The notes beneath the pieces were generated by a model. It did not search any database, was not told the origin of the DNA, and saw only the letters and a list, made by a program, of their open reading frames with translations. Positions 31,847 to 43,821 of a stretch of DNA of 64,000 nt are shown in pieces (the first letter of the stretch is position 1; the number at the start of each line of letters is the position of its first letter). The DNA is from Agarophyton chilense (taxonomy: Eukaryota > Rhodophyta > Florideophyceae > Gracilariales > Gracilariaceae): the NCBI GenBank assembly GCA_030374765.1, contig JARGXX010000001.1:1054001-1118000 (forward strand), read 5' to 3'. A program made the position numbers and the translations under genes.

Positions 31847-33780
31847 GTGGAAATTGTGCAGATACAAATTGACGATTGCTGCAAAGAGGAATGGTTTTCA
31901 AAGAAATCCAAGTCCAGTAGCACAGTTCCTTTCGTTCGGGAGTTTTTTAAGCCAATTAGGCCCTATGGTACACAATCTCCTGAACTAATTAAATTCGAAA
32001 AGGGTTTGATGCTGTTTGATGCGAGACTCGACATGCCTTTCAACACCGTTGAACTCCTAGAGTTTCATCAGATAATCTTAAATCTTGATAATAGGGTTCA
32101 AATTCCGAATAGACGAATGCTCCGCGACTCTCTTTTCCCGGCCGTCTTAAACGATGTCAAAAAGAAATACGTCCAAACAAAGTTGAAATATATAAAGGTC
32201 GTTTCGATTTCTTTCGACTTATGGATGTTTCGTAAATGGAAAGACGTTTTCGATATGATAGCTCATAAATTCGACTTGAACTTCTTGCAACACCTTGTCC
32301 AACTGAATTTGGTGAGTGTTTCCGACACAGCCGAGACTGAGCTCGCGGTCGAAGTCGAGAAAATGCTAAGCGATTTGAATATATCCAACAAAGTCATCGC
32401 TTACGTCAAAGATGGTGAATCAAATCAGGGCAAATGTACTGAAGTTCTCCAGAACTCTGTGTCCAATGCTTATTTTGAACGCTTTTTCGCAGGTTTTTGC
32501 GCTCTTCGTGTTATTTCTGGAGCTTTAAATGCGGACATGAAAGAAATAGATGACAAGGAATTCAATCACGGATATTTTCGAAGTTGCAGGAGCGCGCTCC
32601 AGAGCTGTATATCCTAGACTAAAAAGAGTAGAGTGGGTCATTCGTCATGGTTAAACTCTTGCAAGGCAGTCGGTTTACCTCTGCGAGTGATGCCTAATCC
32701 TGTGAAAACACGCTTTGTCTCGACTGATTTGATAATGAAGATGATGCTCAAATACAGAAAATATTTCGTTCATTGCTATAAAAATCAAGAGAAAATGGAA
32801 CTGCGCAAGCGAAATTCTCAGGATGACGTTAGGGAAACCGCGAAAGTGGTCGTGTAAATGCTTGAGCCCTTTCTCATGCTCTGAAGAAGAGCCAGACAAA
32901 GATTGAATTGTTTTTGAGCGACTCGTTCCTTGCTGCTGCTGATTTTTATGCTTTCTATGTAGACAAGTATGTACAGATCTTTGCAGACTGGTAAGGGAAG
33001 ACTGCTCCGATTTGTGAATTGGAACTCCACTTGGCCAAACTGAGAATCGGTGAGACAGTTCTTGGGAAACTAGAAGTCCTATTCGACCCTTGATATGGAT
33101 TTAAACTGGAAGGTGTTATACACCATGCCGTTTGCATACTGTTAGATCCCCGCTATACAGCCGATCTCAAACCAGCCATTGTGTATTTCGATGCTTATGG
33201 AAAGCTATGCGAAGTTCGTGGTGAGGAGACTCGGTACATGGCCACTCTTTTCAAAGAGATGGTTCAATATTACTATCAGGACTTTATCATTCCTGCTTGC
33301 GTAAAAGCGTGCAAAGTAGACGTTCAGCACGAATTCTCTACGGCGAACTCCACTACTAATTCACTTTTTTACGGGGATAATAGACTCAGGGGCCCTGATA
33401 CCTTTTTAAGTGAAGTCCAGGACCTATTGGGACTATATCGAAATACCGTCTGTACATGAGAGCAAAAGAGAAAGGAATGGTTGTGACACAATCGAAATCA
33501 TCTTCCAAGAATATGTGCACTCGTAGGGATGTTCCTGGGAATCCTTCCTAACCAGATTGATAATGAACGTGTGTTCCCGAAGAGTAGGAAGATCGCTTAT
33601 TTACTGAAAAGCTCTATTTCTACAAACTTCATTGACAATTTGGTATCAATTTTGTTTAATCTTCCATTCGAATTTAATCGCAAGATATCTATCCCGACTT
33701 CTGTCAAAGAGGTTGGTGATATGGCCGTAGAATTAGAAGAAGAAGGAAACGAAAGCGAGGACTCAGATCTCGAAGCTTAA
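31847..33780 (+). pseudogene. hAT transposase, several stops
   Basis: The N-terminal 256 codons are open (31847-32617) and show the hAT core: SISFDLWMFRKWKDVFDMIA with the first Asp, then VIAYVKDGESNQGKC with the second. After 32617 the frame is broken by stops and shifts (TAG near 32618, TAA near 32855, others near 32990 and 33090). Recognisable pieces continue: LLDPRYTADLKPA near 33145 and the C-terminal dimerisation domain at 33529-33780 (LPNQIDNERVFPKSRKIA, the hAT P-x-ER-x-FS region). Dead gene in an element with intact ends. Confidence 0.85.
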
Positions 33781-33939
33781 TAAAAAGCATTAATACTTCA
33801 GTTTAGAACCAATTATTACTTTGAGGCTTATATGAATATACCCAACGAGCTTGTAGGGGTCCCAAGGGTTTCGTGCAAGGTTCCCCCTTGTACTGCGTCC
33901 ACGATTGTACCCCTTACACGCTTGTAGGCCGCAGCCCTG

Positions 33940-33947
33940 GTCTCTAC
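33940..33947. repeat. hAT target-site duplication, right
   Basis: GTCTCTAC, identical to 30601-30608. Confidence 0.95.
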
Positions 33948-34979
33948 CGAGCCAAGTAAGCAGCGATATTCTAGTATAACGTCTCCTAGATTAGGCTACA
34001 AATTCCAAAGACTAAAGATTCTATTTCGTGTCGATCTAATGTTTAACGTTCACGAGTGTGATTTTTGCCACGAATTGTAGTGCAACCTACGCAACTGCCC
34101 AAAAGAGATTGTATTGCAATTTATTAACCTTCTTTCGCTAGTTACTCTCGACCATGCGCTGTACTGTCTTCTACAGACGTACTCAACAGTATTAAACGTA
34201 AAGCGCAGCATATGGAAATTACACTGGCACAAAAATATCGAAAACGCTCCAAAAAAACTCAGACCTCATACAAACTCTACAGAAATGCGGTAGAATTGGC
34301 TAGATGAATGCGAAAATGGAGGGGTAGTGGTGGTCACCGGTGTTTCCGCAGAATATTATAACGGGCTACATGGACGACAAAATTGCTGAGTTGGGAAGGG
34401 ATCGTGATCCCCTCTCTTCGTCCTCTTCTCTTCCTCGGTAAGTGGCACCACCGTCAGCGGCTGCACAACTTTATTTGTGAGTGTAAGCTAGAGTGACGAC
34501 GCATTGTATACATAAAGCTCTGCGTGTACTGCGCCTAACCCTGGCAAGAGACCCTCAAATGTAAACACCGACTCTCAAGACGAAGCCACTAGGCTTAAAC
34601 ACACAACACTTTGGATATCAAACTTTTAGGATCAATCCAACAAAAATAAACAAAACAACATGATAGAATTTTCCTATCAAGAAAATTTTCTTCATTGCAC
34701 AGCCACTGTCAAAAGTAACAAGTGTGGTGTTTAAAAAATCATACACAAAACATAATAATCGCCTCACGTAGTTGCCACCTATAAAAAACGTTTCAATCAG
34801 ACCAGTAAGCCCCAAAATCCAGAACGCTTACAAACCAATGTGGGAGTAAATAGGGATGGGAGAGAAGAGAAGAAATGCGCAAGATAAACAATATTTCAAC
34901 ATTAAAACAAAACACAAATCCAAACCCAAACCAGAAACAAGATTAAAAAGGCAATAAAAGGTTTGAGTTGTTATTTGTT
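33948..34979. other. No gene recognised; may include the 3' end of the copia relic
   Basis: AT-rich. A copia LTR is expected near here, but no direct repeat of this stretch was found beyond 47750. Confidence 0.4.
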
Positions 34980-36490
34980 AGCAGTTCTCACAGTTCTTTT
35001 TCGAAACGAATCAAGATACCAGAAGAAACCATTCTCTTCACATCTTGGAGAGACGCACACTTTGTCAGTATTTCGGCGATATGTAGACTCCTGGTATTTA
35101 GTTCAAGTCCGGGAATGTTTATACGAGATAACTCTCTTACATTGATCATCTTCAAGTCAATGGGTTTTTTTCTACCCAATAATTGAGCGTTCGTGCCCAA
35201 GAAAATTTCAGGTGAGGTTTTGCCAAGGACTTGGGTAGCTTTGTACCATAGGTCTTCGTTCCAAGGCTGATGGTGTGGGAACTACCGGAAGAGTTTCCTT
35301 ATCCTATTGATTTCCTTAGCATACGTAGAGAGGGGCACCTATTCTGCTTCAAATGAGGAGATAGAGATCACAGTTGGTTGTTAAGACTTCCAGAAAATTG
35401 GTGCGTCCTTGACGATGATTTAGTACCGAAAGGTGGACCTTTTTGTTTCAGTACATTCCCCGCAAACGACGTCAGCGAACGAACGAAGGGAACTGGGTGT
35501 GATGGAACGACTACATGTGAAGTGAAGTACATAGTTATTTGTACCTATCAAATTATTGAAGAAGGTTCTGAGCAGAGATTTGTGGCGTTCACAAGGGTTG
35601 TGCCAGTGTTTAAAGTCGAAAGATAACGTATTTCCAAGATCGGGGCGATTAGGTATCGATATGTTGAAAAGTCCATCAATTCCAGATCGATGTTTTGCAT
35701 AATGGTGTGCATATAATGTGTGTTCGCGGTCCTTAGTGGGCAAAACATCGGCTATATCTGTTTAAAGGGGCCCAAATTGGTTCGATCCGTGCATCCCAAA
35801 CTTTTTTGACAAGTTGGAGAGCGAATCCATACTGCGTGGCCTTGATGCCGAAAGGAGTGCGTTGAATGCTTCATTCCATGAACACTTTGACATCCTTATA
35901 CAATTTGAAATTGAAATCTGAAGACATTTTCTCATTGAAATGAATTAGGAGCTCAGTTCTGTTGGACGCTAACACCCAATCGTCGACATAAACATGTAAC
36001 AGCACGAATTTCTCCTTTTTGTCGGAACATGAATACTTCGGAGTCCAAAGCAGATGTCACAAAGCTTTATGAGAAAACAAGTTCCGGGAAAAGGGAACCC
36101 CATGAAACGCCAACATGTACTGCTCGACACAGGGACTTGAACTGTTTACATAAGTTATCTGGATTTTTCAGTATTCTAAAGGAGTTTGTCGGCTGTTCCA
36201 TCATGATGAACACGTCCAGTTGGCTGAATAAGTAATCGTGGAAAATATAGGCACCTTCCAGAAAAAGATTACGCGCAACGACGAAGGCCATGACAATGTG
36301 TAAGGCTTCAGGACAGGCCAATAGAGCTTATATATATATAAATAATCAAAATCAAGAAAAGTCTTCTGCTTGTCTTCTGGTAGACAGCATCTTGCTTTCG
36401 TTATAAATATCTTTCCAGTGCCCCAGAGCATCATTTTCATTATTACCAAGTTTATTGTACTTGATTTAAAGAATTCTCACGTTGAATTAG
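34980..36490 (-). pseudogene. Ty1/copia relic: reverse transcriptase and RNase H
   Basis: Pieces of copia pol on the minus strand. RT: KARCCLPEDKQKTF near 36400, MMEQPTNSF with SLCRAVHVGVSWG near 36150, and the catalytic LLHVYVDDWVLASN near 35980. RNase H: RPDLGNTLSFDFKHW with LIGTNNYVLHF and SFADVVCGE (35420-35640), then RKKPIDLKMINVREL and HIAEILTKC (34988-35180), the usual copia tail. Many stops and frame changes. Gag and integrase of the same element are at 45880-47747 across gypsy element 2. Confidence 0.85.
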
Positions 36491-36641
36491 TTCCCATGTC
36501 TTCCGCTGGCTTAGTTCGATCATTTAACTATGAATGGCTTCGCACTAGTCCGCATCCTTGCAGAATTTTCTAAAGCTGCGTCGAACAGACAGGTGTCCAA
36601 AGATTTCTTGGAAACCCGAGCACTAGAGAATTTGTGCAAAA

Positions 36642-37400
36642 TGTGGAGCAAAACCCGGCGACGGGAAGTGCTCTCAAGGTGTTCGAAGCTTTGCTCCCTG
36701 GGGGAGGCAGACTCTGAGGCAGAGCCATCCGTTCAACCCGTAGTGTGGGGTGTAACTCCCACGGGGGATTCCGGCAGTATCGACGGAGGTGAGGGGTAGA
36801 AACCGTGGATCGAAAGGAAACACAAAAAACACGCAACAAGTAAGCAGAACCCCCACGGGGTATCGTGCACGCAGGTCGTCTGAGCGGTCCCAAGGGGGTG
36901 GCTGCACGGAACCCAAACGTGGGCACTCTCCAAGTGGAGTCGTGTCCCTACGCAGGCGTTGCTAACCAGAGCCCGTTCCGGGTTGTAAGGCCGAAACGAT
37001 GGCGACGAAGAACCTCTAAAGGTATCGAAGACCAACCTTGGTTGTCATTTACTCTGAGCTCGGACTGTCAGATCTCGCCTTCCTAAGTAGGGCCCACTAA
37101 CTAAACTCTACAGTAGTGCACACCTGCTCAGGGCCATACACGTGGAGATCCCACTGCCAGGGCCCAAAAGTCCAACGTTCTACAAATATCCGAAAATCGG
37201 TGCCAAAATTAAGCCACGTGTATCACGGGGCCAATCCAACCATGCGCCATCCGAATTTTCCCTTATAGGCGAAATATAACCGGAAAACAGTGCCACCTCA
37301 GCACACCTTAGAGGGGATCATAATCATAACCCTCGGAGGGTTCAATCCTCATTCTATGAGTTGCATCTTCAAGTATCCCCTGAATGGGCGTTGCTCTACA
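36642..37400 (-). repeat. Left LTR (3' LTR) of element 2
   Basis: 759 bp, begins TGTGGAGCAAAACCC and ends GTTGCTCTACA; direct partner of 45062-45819. Has a G-box-like GCCACGTGTA at 37213-37222. Confidence 0.95.
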
Positions 37401-37413
37401 TCTCCCCCTCCTT
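37401..37413 (-). promoter_or_regulatory. Polypurine tract of element 2
   Basis: AAGGAGGGGGAGA on the minus strand, flush with the 3' LTR. Confidence 0.8.
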
Positions 37414-37479
37414 AAGACGAGGAAGAACATTCCCAGCCGCGGGTGTCTAACTTTCCGATCACTATACATACTTCTCCCA

Positions 37480-38377
37480 ATGGGGTCCTTCACCACTTCT
37501 GAGGATCGCCACAAAACCGGCACATCGGTACAACTTTCTCCTACTCCTCCGAGTTTCGGCGATACGCAACTTCTCGCAGCAGCGGTTTCGACTAGCTCTC
37601 TCAAGGGAATGAACCTGTACGTCATCAACCCACTCTCGGGGCCATCGGCCTCCGCGCCGGCGGACAACGAAGCTCCCCAGCAGGGTGGAGATTTCTCCGA
37701 TGCTACGGACCATCATGCGTCAGATCGACCTTGTCCCAGCGTTGGGTTCGGCCAGCAACGTGCAGGACCTGTATCCAATCTTGGACGTGATCGACAACAC
37801 CCAATGGGATCGAGTTCCAGTGGCAAATCAACCCGCAGGGGAAGGATCCGCGCGCAACAAGTCTCCTGGCCGGTACGATCCAGGCTCCGGTAACTGGGTC
37901 TATTACAATCCCTTCGAAGGGGTTCGCATCAGCGCGGCGCAAGCACGGGCGCTGATTGACTCGCCTCGACCGATCCCGGTGGGACACCCGACGGGGTTCA
38001 TTTATACCGACGATTACGAGTACGAGCCTCCAGTAGACCTGGACGATCCAGCGTTGGATAACGACGTGCCAGCTCCTAGTGGAGTTCTCCCTGTGGAGCC
38101 ATCTGCACCCTTCCAACCAGTGGGAACGACCTCAGCTGCGGCGGCGAATGCATCCGGTGGCGGTCCATCTGCTCCGCCCTGGTGGGGTGTGAACACCCTT
38201 GCGCAGGCGCCGGTTGCCACTCCGCAAGCGGATAGTGTGCGACAAGGCCTCGTGAACGCAGGCATTCCGATTCCCCCGGGTATGACGGATGTGAGCCAGA
38301 TGTTGGCTTTCGCCTCGGCGTACCATCAGGGTCAGAATCCCAACGGTGGGGCGGGTCCCTCCTCGGGCTTTCCGTAG
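37480..38377 (+). pseudogene. Antisense accessory ORF of gypsy element 2 (shortened, one frame change)
   Basis: Lies at the same place and on the same (opposite) strand as the ORF at 3125-4902 in element 1. ATG at 37480 opens one frame (MGSFTTSEDRHKTG); the conserved part is in another frame, 37685-38377. It matches the C-terminal third of the element 1 protein: IDNTQWDRVPV, NWVYYNPFEGVRIS, VGHPTGFIYTDDYEYE, followed by an acidic then Gly/Pro-rich tail. The large central domain of element 1 is missing here. Function unknown. Confidence 0.6.
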
Positions 38378-38739
38378 TTCCGCCTTCGGGCAATTGTGGA
38401 GTCCATAGCTTGGCGACAATAGTAAACTTCTGATATTTGCATAACTTCTTTTCTTCTTCCTTCTTAGGATCTTAACTTCTACTTCATCTTCTTAATTCCT
38501 TCTTAGAATCCAATCTTCTTCTTAATCTTTTTCTCCACTTCGTGGGTCTTCTTTTCCTTTTTTCATCATAAAATGTCCCGATAACCGGTGTTGTGTTCCC
38601 CGGGTAACGGCGCTAGGCCGAGGGCCAGTAGACCTTCCCTCTCAATACGTGTTCTTCGGGATACTCTCCTCAATTCCTCTTCAGAGGTCCAACATCTTCC
38701 TCACTTCGAGGTCGCATCCACACCAGTTCCCGTGGTGGC
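38378..38739. other. Spacer between convergent ORFs of element 2
   Basis: Counterpart of 4903-5234 in element 1. Includes a T/C-rich stretch (38440-38570) with repeated CTTCTT. Confidence 0.4.
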
Positions 38740-39087
38740 TTACCCGACTTGGGCACGATCCAGACTTGGAGGCAAGGTTACCCGAGCGCGTCGGTGATAG
38801 GATAAAACCTTAGACCTCGGAAGGTGCTCAATGGGTTCCACTGTATCCTCATCAGGCGAGAATCCGTACCATCGGACTTGGTAGCGAACTTCTCCCTCGG
38901 GGGTGTAGATGTGACACACGATGCGATCGATAACGAATTCCTGCGGGTACACTTTTCCCTGTTTGGGCTTCTCTTCCATCTTGGAACGCTCTAGTTCCCT
39001 TGAGGGTGTCAACGTAGGGTCTAGACACACCCCGGTGGGTTCTTTTCCATGTTGCGAGCTGGTCTCAGCACTTCGTCCAAACGGCAC
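38740..39087 (-). pseudogene. Element 2 chromodomain
   Basis: Chromodomain near the end of pol: FVIDRIVCHIYTPEGEV, YQVRWYGFSPDEDTVEP and IEHLPRSKVLSYH. It aligns with element 1 (RWYGYGPEWDTPEP). The third cage position is Val instead of Trp. Upstream sequence linking it to pol is rearranged. Confidence 0.85.
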
Positions 39088-39320
39088 CGAGTGGCCTGTG
39101 GGCTACGTTGTAACTTCCGTCTACGGAATCAAAACGGCCCAGTTTTGGATTTTTCTTAAAGCTGAGATCTTCCCGATAACAACGGTGTTCTTAGCTTCCG
39201 TTACGGTTGATAAACTGCGACGCGGTAGCGTCTCCAATCTCAGGGGGGTAAGACTTCAACGTCAACCCGAGCTACGGGGACGAAGGTTGCTCTGGTGCAA
39301 CGCGCCGTGCGACGGAGGCG

Positions 39321-39465
39321 GTTTGCGCGACGGTTGGTCGTCAGAGCCTTTTGATTGGCTCGGTGAGGCGGGTTGCGCGACGGTTGGTCGTCAGAGCCTT
39401 TTGATTGGCTCGGTGAGGCGGGTTGCGCGACGGTTGGTCGTCAGAGCCTTTTGATTGGCTCGGTG
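39321..39465. repeat. 50-bp tandem repeat, about 2.9 copies
   Basis: Unit beginning GGTTGCGCGACGGTTGGTCG repeats at 39321, 39371 and 39421, the last copy ending at 39465. The copies are almost identical. It sits where the integrase and linker should be. Confidence 0.95.
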
Positions 39466-40059
39466 CCATTCGACGTGGGCCACATAAATGCGCGGGCGCC
39501 GGTTGCCACTCCGCAAGCGGATATGAGGTGGCTCTTTAGGCACGCGCTAGCACTCTCCTGAGCTGTCCCCGACGGGTCTCACTCATTTCTTTCCCATTCC
39601 TGAGGGTTCCAGTGTCTCCATAGGAGTTCCTATTCCCATTCCATAACGGAGAGCCAAATTTGGTCAACCTCGTCGTCGAGATCTTCCCCGTGCGGGTCCG
39701 CTGACACAGCTCGTTCCCGAGAAAGCGGGGTTTGAGTGTGCGACACCTCAGTGTCTCTTCCGCGGCGGTGGGTGATCTTCGGCTCTGTAGGCGTCCCGGG
39801 TGCGGAGTTCTCCACACGACTCTCCCTAGGCGGGGTTTTCGTCATCTTTTCTGACGTCGTGCTCGGCTGGGTCGGCGGTGATGTCGCTACCCATACGTTG
39901 GGGTTGTGACTTCTCTGTCGCCGGCTCGGTCAGGCTCGCCGTCTCACTGTGAGAACTAGATTCCCTGTTAGGGCGACTGGCTGACGCCGAAACATCGTCC
40001 TGCGAAGGAACTAAGTCCTCCTCCCCCTCCTTAGGCGGAGAGCCAGGAGGCTTGATTAC
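39466..40059 (-). other. Remnant of the post-integrase linker in element 2
   Basis: Pro/Ser/Thr/Arg-rich coding-like sequence on the minus strand in changing frames, similar in style to the linker of element 1. A 29-bp segment (39495-39523) is a copy of the antisense ORF at 38206-38234. Confidence 0.5.
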
Positions 40060-41217
40060 CTATGGTGGGGGAGTAACTCTGTAAGAGTTCGTTGACTGGG
40101 CCCTTGAGGGAGCGGGCCCAGGTTCGGGAGTATCCGAAGTTAAAGAGCCGGTCGGCGAATCCAGACTCTCGTTGACGAGTATATCGTCACAAACATCATC
40201 CGTCAGCGGTTGAGCTCCTCCCTCGAGGTCCGATTCCATAAAGCATAGGATGTCATCGTCCTCGTAGGGTTCCGTTTCCGCTGTGGTTCCCAAGCGGGAT
40301 AGTGCATCAGCCTGAGTGTTCAGCTTCCCTTTCTTGTACAGGATCTCAAAGTCGAATTCCGACAGTCGGAGACGCCAGCGCATAAGGCGGCCCGAGGGTT
40401 CGGAGATCTCCAGGAGCCAACGCAAGCATGCGTGGTCCGTATGGACTTTGAAACGAGTACCCATCAGATAGGGGCGAAGTGTAGCTAAGGCCCACACAAC
40501 GGCTAAACATTCTTTCTCGGAGACCGAGTAGTTCCTTTCATGGACATTCAGGGAACGTGACCAGTACCCAATAGGGTGACGTTCACCATCCTCAGAGGAT
40601 TGGAACAGTGCACACCCTACTTGGTTTGCACTAGCATCGGTGTCCACTTCGTAAGGGAGCCCAGGATTGGGTAGAGCCAAGATTGGCGGTGATGTTACGG
40701 CATTCACCAGTGCCGTGAAGGCAGACGCTTCCGCGTCGCCAAAAGATTCCAGTTCAACTGGTTGTCCCTTCGTCAGGAGCTTGTTGAGGGGGGTGGCAAT
40801 ATCCGCAAAGTTCGGGACGAATCGGCGATACACGTTACACAGACCTAAGAAGGATCGCAACTCCGTTTGAGTTTTCGGGTGTTTTGCTTCCTTCAAGGAT
40901 TTCACTCGTACTTCATCGATTGAAAGATGTCCGGGAAGGATGATATGACCCAGATACTTAACCGAATCGGTGAAAAACTCGCACTTCTTGAGTTTCAAGG
41001 TGATTCCCGCGTCGCGGAGTATCTTCATTACGTCCCTGACGTGTTCGAGGTGGTCATCCAGGTTGTTGGAGAAGACAATAATGTCGTCTAAATACACTAG
41101 ACACGTCCTCCACTTGAAGGGAGCCAACAGACTGTCCATCGCCCGTTGAAACGTTGCGGGGGCATTTGTCAACCCAAAAGGCATCCTCCGGAATCGGAAA
41201 AGTCCTTGATGACACAC
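40060..41217 (-). pseudogene. Element 2 RT (second half) and RNase H
   Basis: Continues RT after a one-base frameshift near 41245. Shows MPFGLTNAPATFQ, CLVYLDDIIVFSNN with the catalytic Asp pair, and RNase H motifs VDTDASANQVG, EKECLAVVWAL, HTDHACLRWL and ADALSRL. It then passes directly into a Pro/Ser-rich tail ending TNSYRVTPPP. No integrase follows. Confidence 0.92.
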
Positions 41218-43046
41218 GAACGCCGTTTTGTCTCGATCTTCCTCATAATAGGGACTTGCCAGTAGCCCGAATTGGCGTCGAGGGTAGAGAAAACAGTAGC
41301 GCTCCCAAGGGAGTCGATGTATTCGTCCATCCGAGGGATCGGGTACACATCCTTAATGGTTACCTCGTTCAGGCGTCTGTAATCGATGCAGAAACGCCAT
41401 GATCCATCCGGTTTCGGAACTAACACCACTGGTGAGGCCCAAGCGGACTGGGCAGGTTCAATTACGCCCGCTTTAAGCATCTTCTCCACCTGAGATTTCT
41501 CCTCATCCCGAGCTTTCGGTCCAGCCCTGTAAGGGTGTTGGGCAATAGGCCGAGTGTTCGGTAACAAGTCGATGCGGTGTTCTGTAATCCCAATAGTTCC
41601 AAGGGAACCATCCCACATGGGGGTAAATTCACGAAGCATGTGCCTCAGCTTTTCCCGATGAGATGCGGGTACACGGTTGAGATCCCATTTTCCCAATTCC
41701 TGAACAGGATCCGTCTGGTCTGCTCCTCTGATAGGGGCCGTAACCTCCTGAGGTTTAAAGTGTTCAGCGTGTGGAGCTGCAGTCGTATGCTCACCGTCTT
41801 CCGCGATTGCGGCAGTGTCCTCCCCCTCCTTAGGGTCCGCCACACCAAGGACCTCTGCGATAGAGATCTTTGTAGGTACGACCGCATGCGGGTCTGGAAG
41901 AACAGAACCCAGGATCTGGTGTTTGACCAAATGCTCCGTTGTCTTTCCAAAGTTGGCTACCAAAATCTTGAAAGGTTTATCCGGTTCCACGGAGACAACC
42001 CCATTCGCAAGGGCGAGTTGACGCCGCGTATACAGAGACGGGATCGGTTGTACCACATGCACACCAATTTTCTTGGTAACAACTGTGACCCAAACCTGGG
42101 TTTCTGGCGGGATAGCCACTGACTTCGCAACCTTTAACCGTGTAGACACCGGGTCCTTCTTCACAGATTTCTGCGCGACGGGGAGAGGGACGCGTGTTCG
42201 CGCTGCTCCCTGTAAGGGTTTACGAACGATTGGGATCGTAGACCCGTCTTCGAGTTCCACAGTTCTATTCCGAGGACGGATGGCTTCCACGAAGCGGTCG
42301 CAAAAGTCACAACCCAGTATGACTGGTGCTGCAAGTGACTTGCATAAAATAAACTCCAGTTGAACGAGATAGGAGCCTAACCTCACCATGAGGGAAATTG
42401 TACCGAGTGTCCGTAGCGGGTTGTTGTTCGCATCCGCGATATCCAAACGTGGACCGGTACAAACTTGAACCCGGAGCAGCGGGGGTAACAATTCAACATG
42501 AATTAAGTTAGGAGCGGCTCCTGTATCCAGGACAGATATTTGACGAACCATAAACTGGTTGGACAGGCCGAAGTCGGCGAATACTTTATAATTCCGCTTG
42601 GCCATTACCATAACTCGATCCGGAATACGGAGATTACGGGACCGTATCCACGGGCGACGGAGGACACTAAAGTATCCCGAGTTAACGTCGGTGTCAGCCG
42701 TTTTCCTTGAAAGGATTGTCGCAGCTGGGGAGCGAAGCTGGAGCGCCTCGGGCGTCTTCAACTCCGGCTTAGAAGACGCCCCTCCCGCAGGGGAGACTCC
42801 CAAGTTTAGTTTTTCGAAGCGGACCCCACCGAATTCGGTGCAGCTGCCTCGAAGGGGACCGGTTGTTCCCCGTTCGCGGTACAAGTTCTGTATCCCTGTC
42901 AGCAAGGTGAGCTCGGAGTATCCTTTGTTCCTCATAGGACCTACTCGGGACTCGAGCTTTCTCCTCAGGGGCCAGAGCCTCGTACTGAGCGATAATTTGT
43001 GAACCCTCCCGCAGGGGAAATGTGCAGTCTGGTGCTTTGTGAGCAT
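41169..43046 (-). pseudogene. Element 2 protease and RT (first half)
   Basis: The frame opens inside the end of gag and carries retropepsin (VLDTGAAPNLI, APVILGCDFCDRF), a connecting region, and RT up to FSTLDANSGYWQVP, where the first catalytic Asp is intact. Just after it a one-base indel near 41245 shifts the frame, so RT continues in 40060-41217. The first 90 codons overlap gag and are probably not translated as drawn. Confidence 0.9.
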
Positions 43047-43821
43047 GGAGGTAACACAAATAGCAAATCAGCTCTGCCGGGTTCGGTTGTTGACGTGAAT
43101 CCACGCGACGTGGTGCTGTATCCCTCCATCCGGGGCGAGAGAACCGAGCAGCGGTATTCGCAAAAGGTAGCGATGCGGCTGGCACACTCCGTCCGTGGGT
43201 ATAGAGCACAGGGTCTTCATCCGTAGTCGGAGCGGATGTCGACGGCAACTCAGACGTACCCATAGATTCGGGGTTACTTTCCATGAAGTGAATGTTATCA
43301 TTGACCCCCACAGGGGCAGGGCCTCCTGCGAGTGACAAAGACGAGTTACCTCCATCGGCGAGGAGTGCACGTGTCGGCCGACTCTTTCGGTTCTGCCGGG
43401 CACGGAGAGTATCCCCCTCAGCCTGGGCGTACTGAACCAATTCCAAGTAGGTCAGCTTGCGCTTCTCTTCGCGATGTCGGGCAACCAATGCCCTTATCGA
43501 GTGGTCCAAACCATCCACAAACATGGAGCATCTCTCGTAGGCGGGGAATACATTCCCGCATCGGTGAAACGCTTTATTCAAGCGAGTTGAATACACCGTT
43601 TCGGTTTCCATCGGCTTCTGCCGCGTATCCCTTAATGCAAGGATTGCTTCCTGAATCGCATTTCCAGTGGCGTATGACCTCAAGAGGTACTGCACCGCTT
43701 CGGGCCAGCACGTGACTCCCCCTTCCGAAGCTCGGGATGATCCACGGACGGAGTTGAACTGGTCTTCAGCCATTCCCTTTAAGAAATAGGGTAATGCAAG
43801 ATACGCTTGCGCTTCACTCAT
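42769..43821 (-). pseudogene. Element 2 gag, C-terminal part with zinc knuckle
   Basis: Capsid-like core (LALPYFLKGMAEDQF, CWPEAVQYLLRSYAT) and zinc knuckle CYLCYLHAHKAPDC (CX2CX4HX4C). Reads S and Q where element 1 has TAG stops. Separated from the N-terminal part by a one-base deletion near 43855. Confidence 0.88.

Larger units (their letters stand above)
30609..33939 (+). mobile_element. hAT-superfamily DNA transposon with perfect ends
   Basis: The ends are perfect 20-bp inverted repeats: CAGGGCTGCGGCCTACAAGC at 30609-30628 and its reverse complement at 33920-33939. The 8-bp target duplication GTCTCTAC flanks it at 30601-30608 and 33940-33947. Many TTGTAC/CTGTAC motifs cluster inside both ends, as expected for transposase binding. 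The transposase gene inside is broken. Confidence 0.95.

Noticed and set aside
37703-38116. 137-codon minus-strand ORF in element 2
   Set aside because: Shadow of the conserved antisense accessory ORF.
39321-39465. Possible CRISPR-like array
   Set aside because: The 50-bp units abut without spacers and lie inside a retrotransposon; it is a plain tandem repeat.
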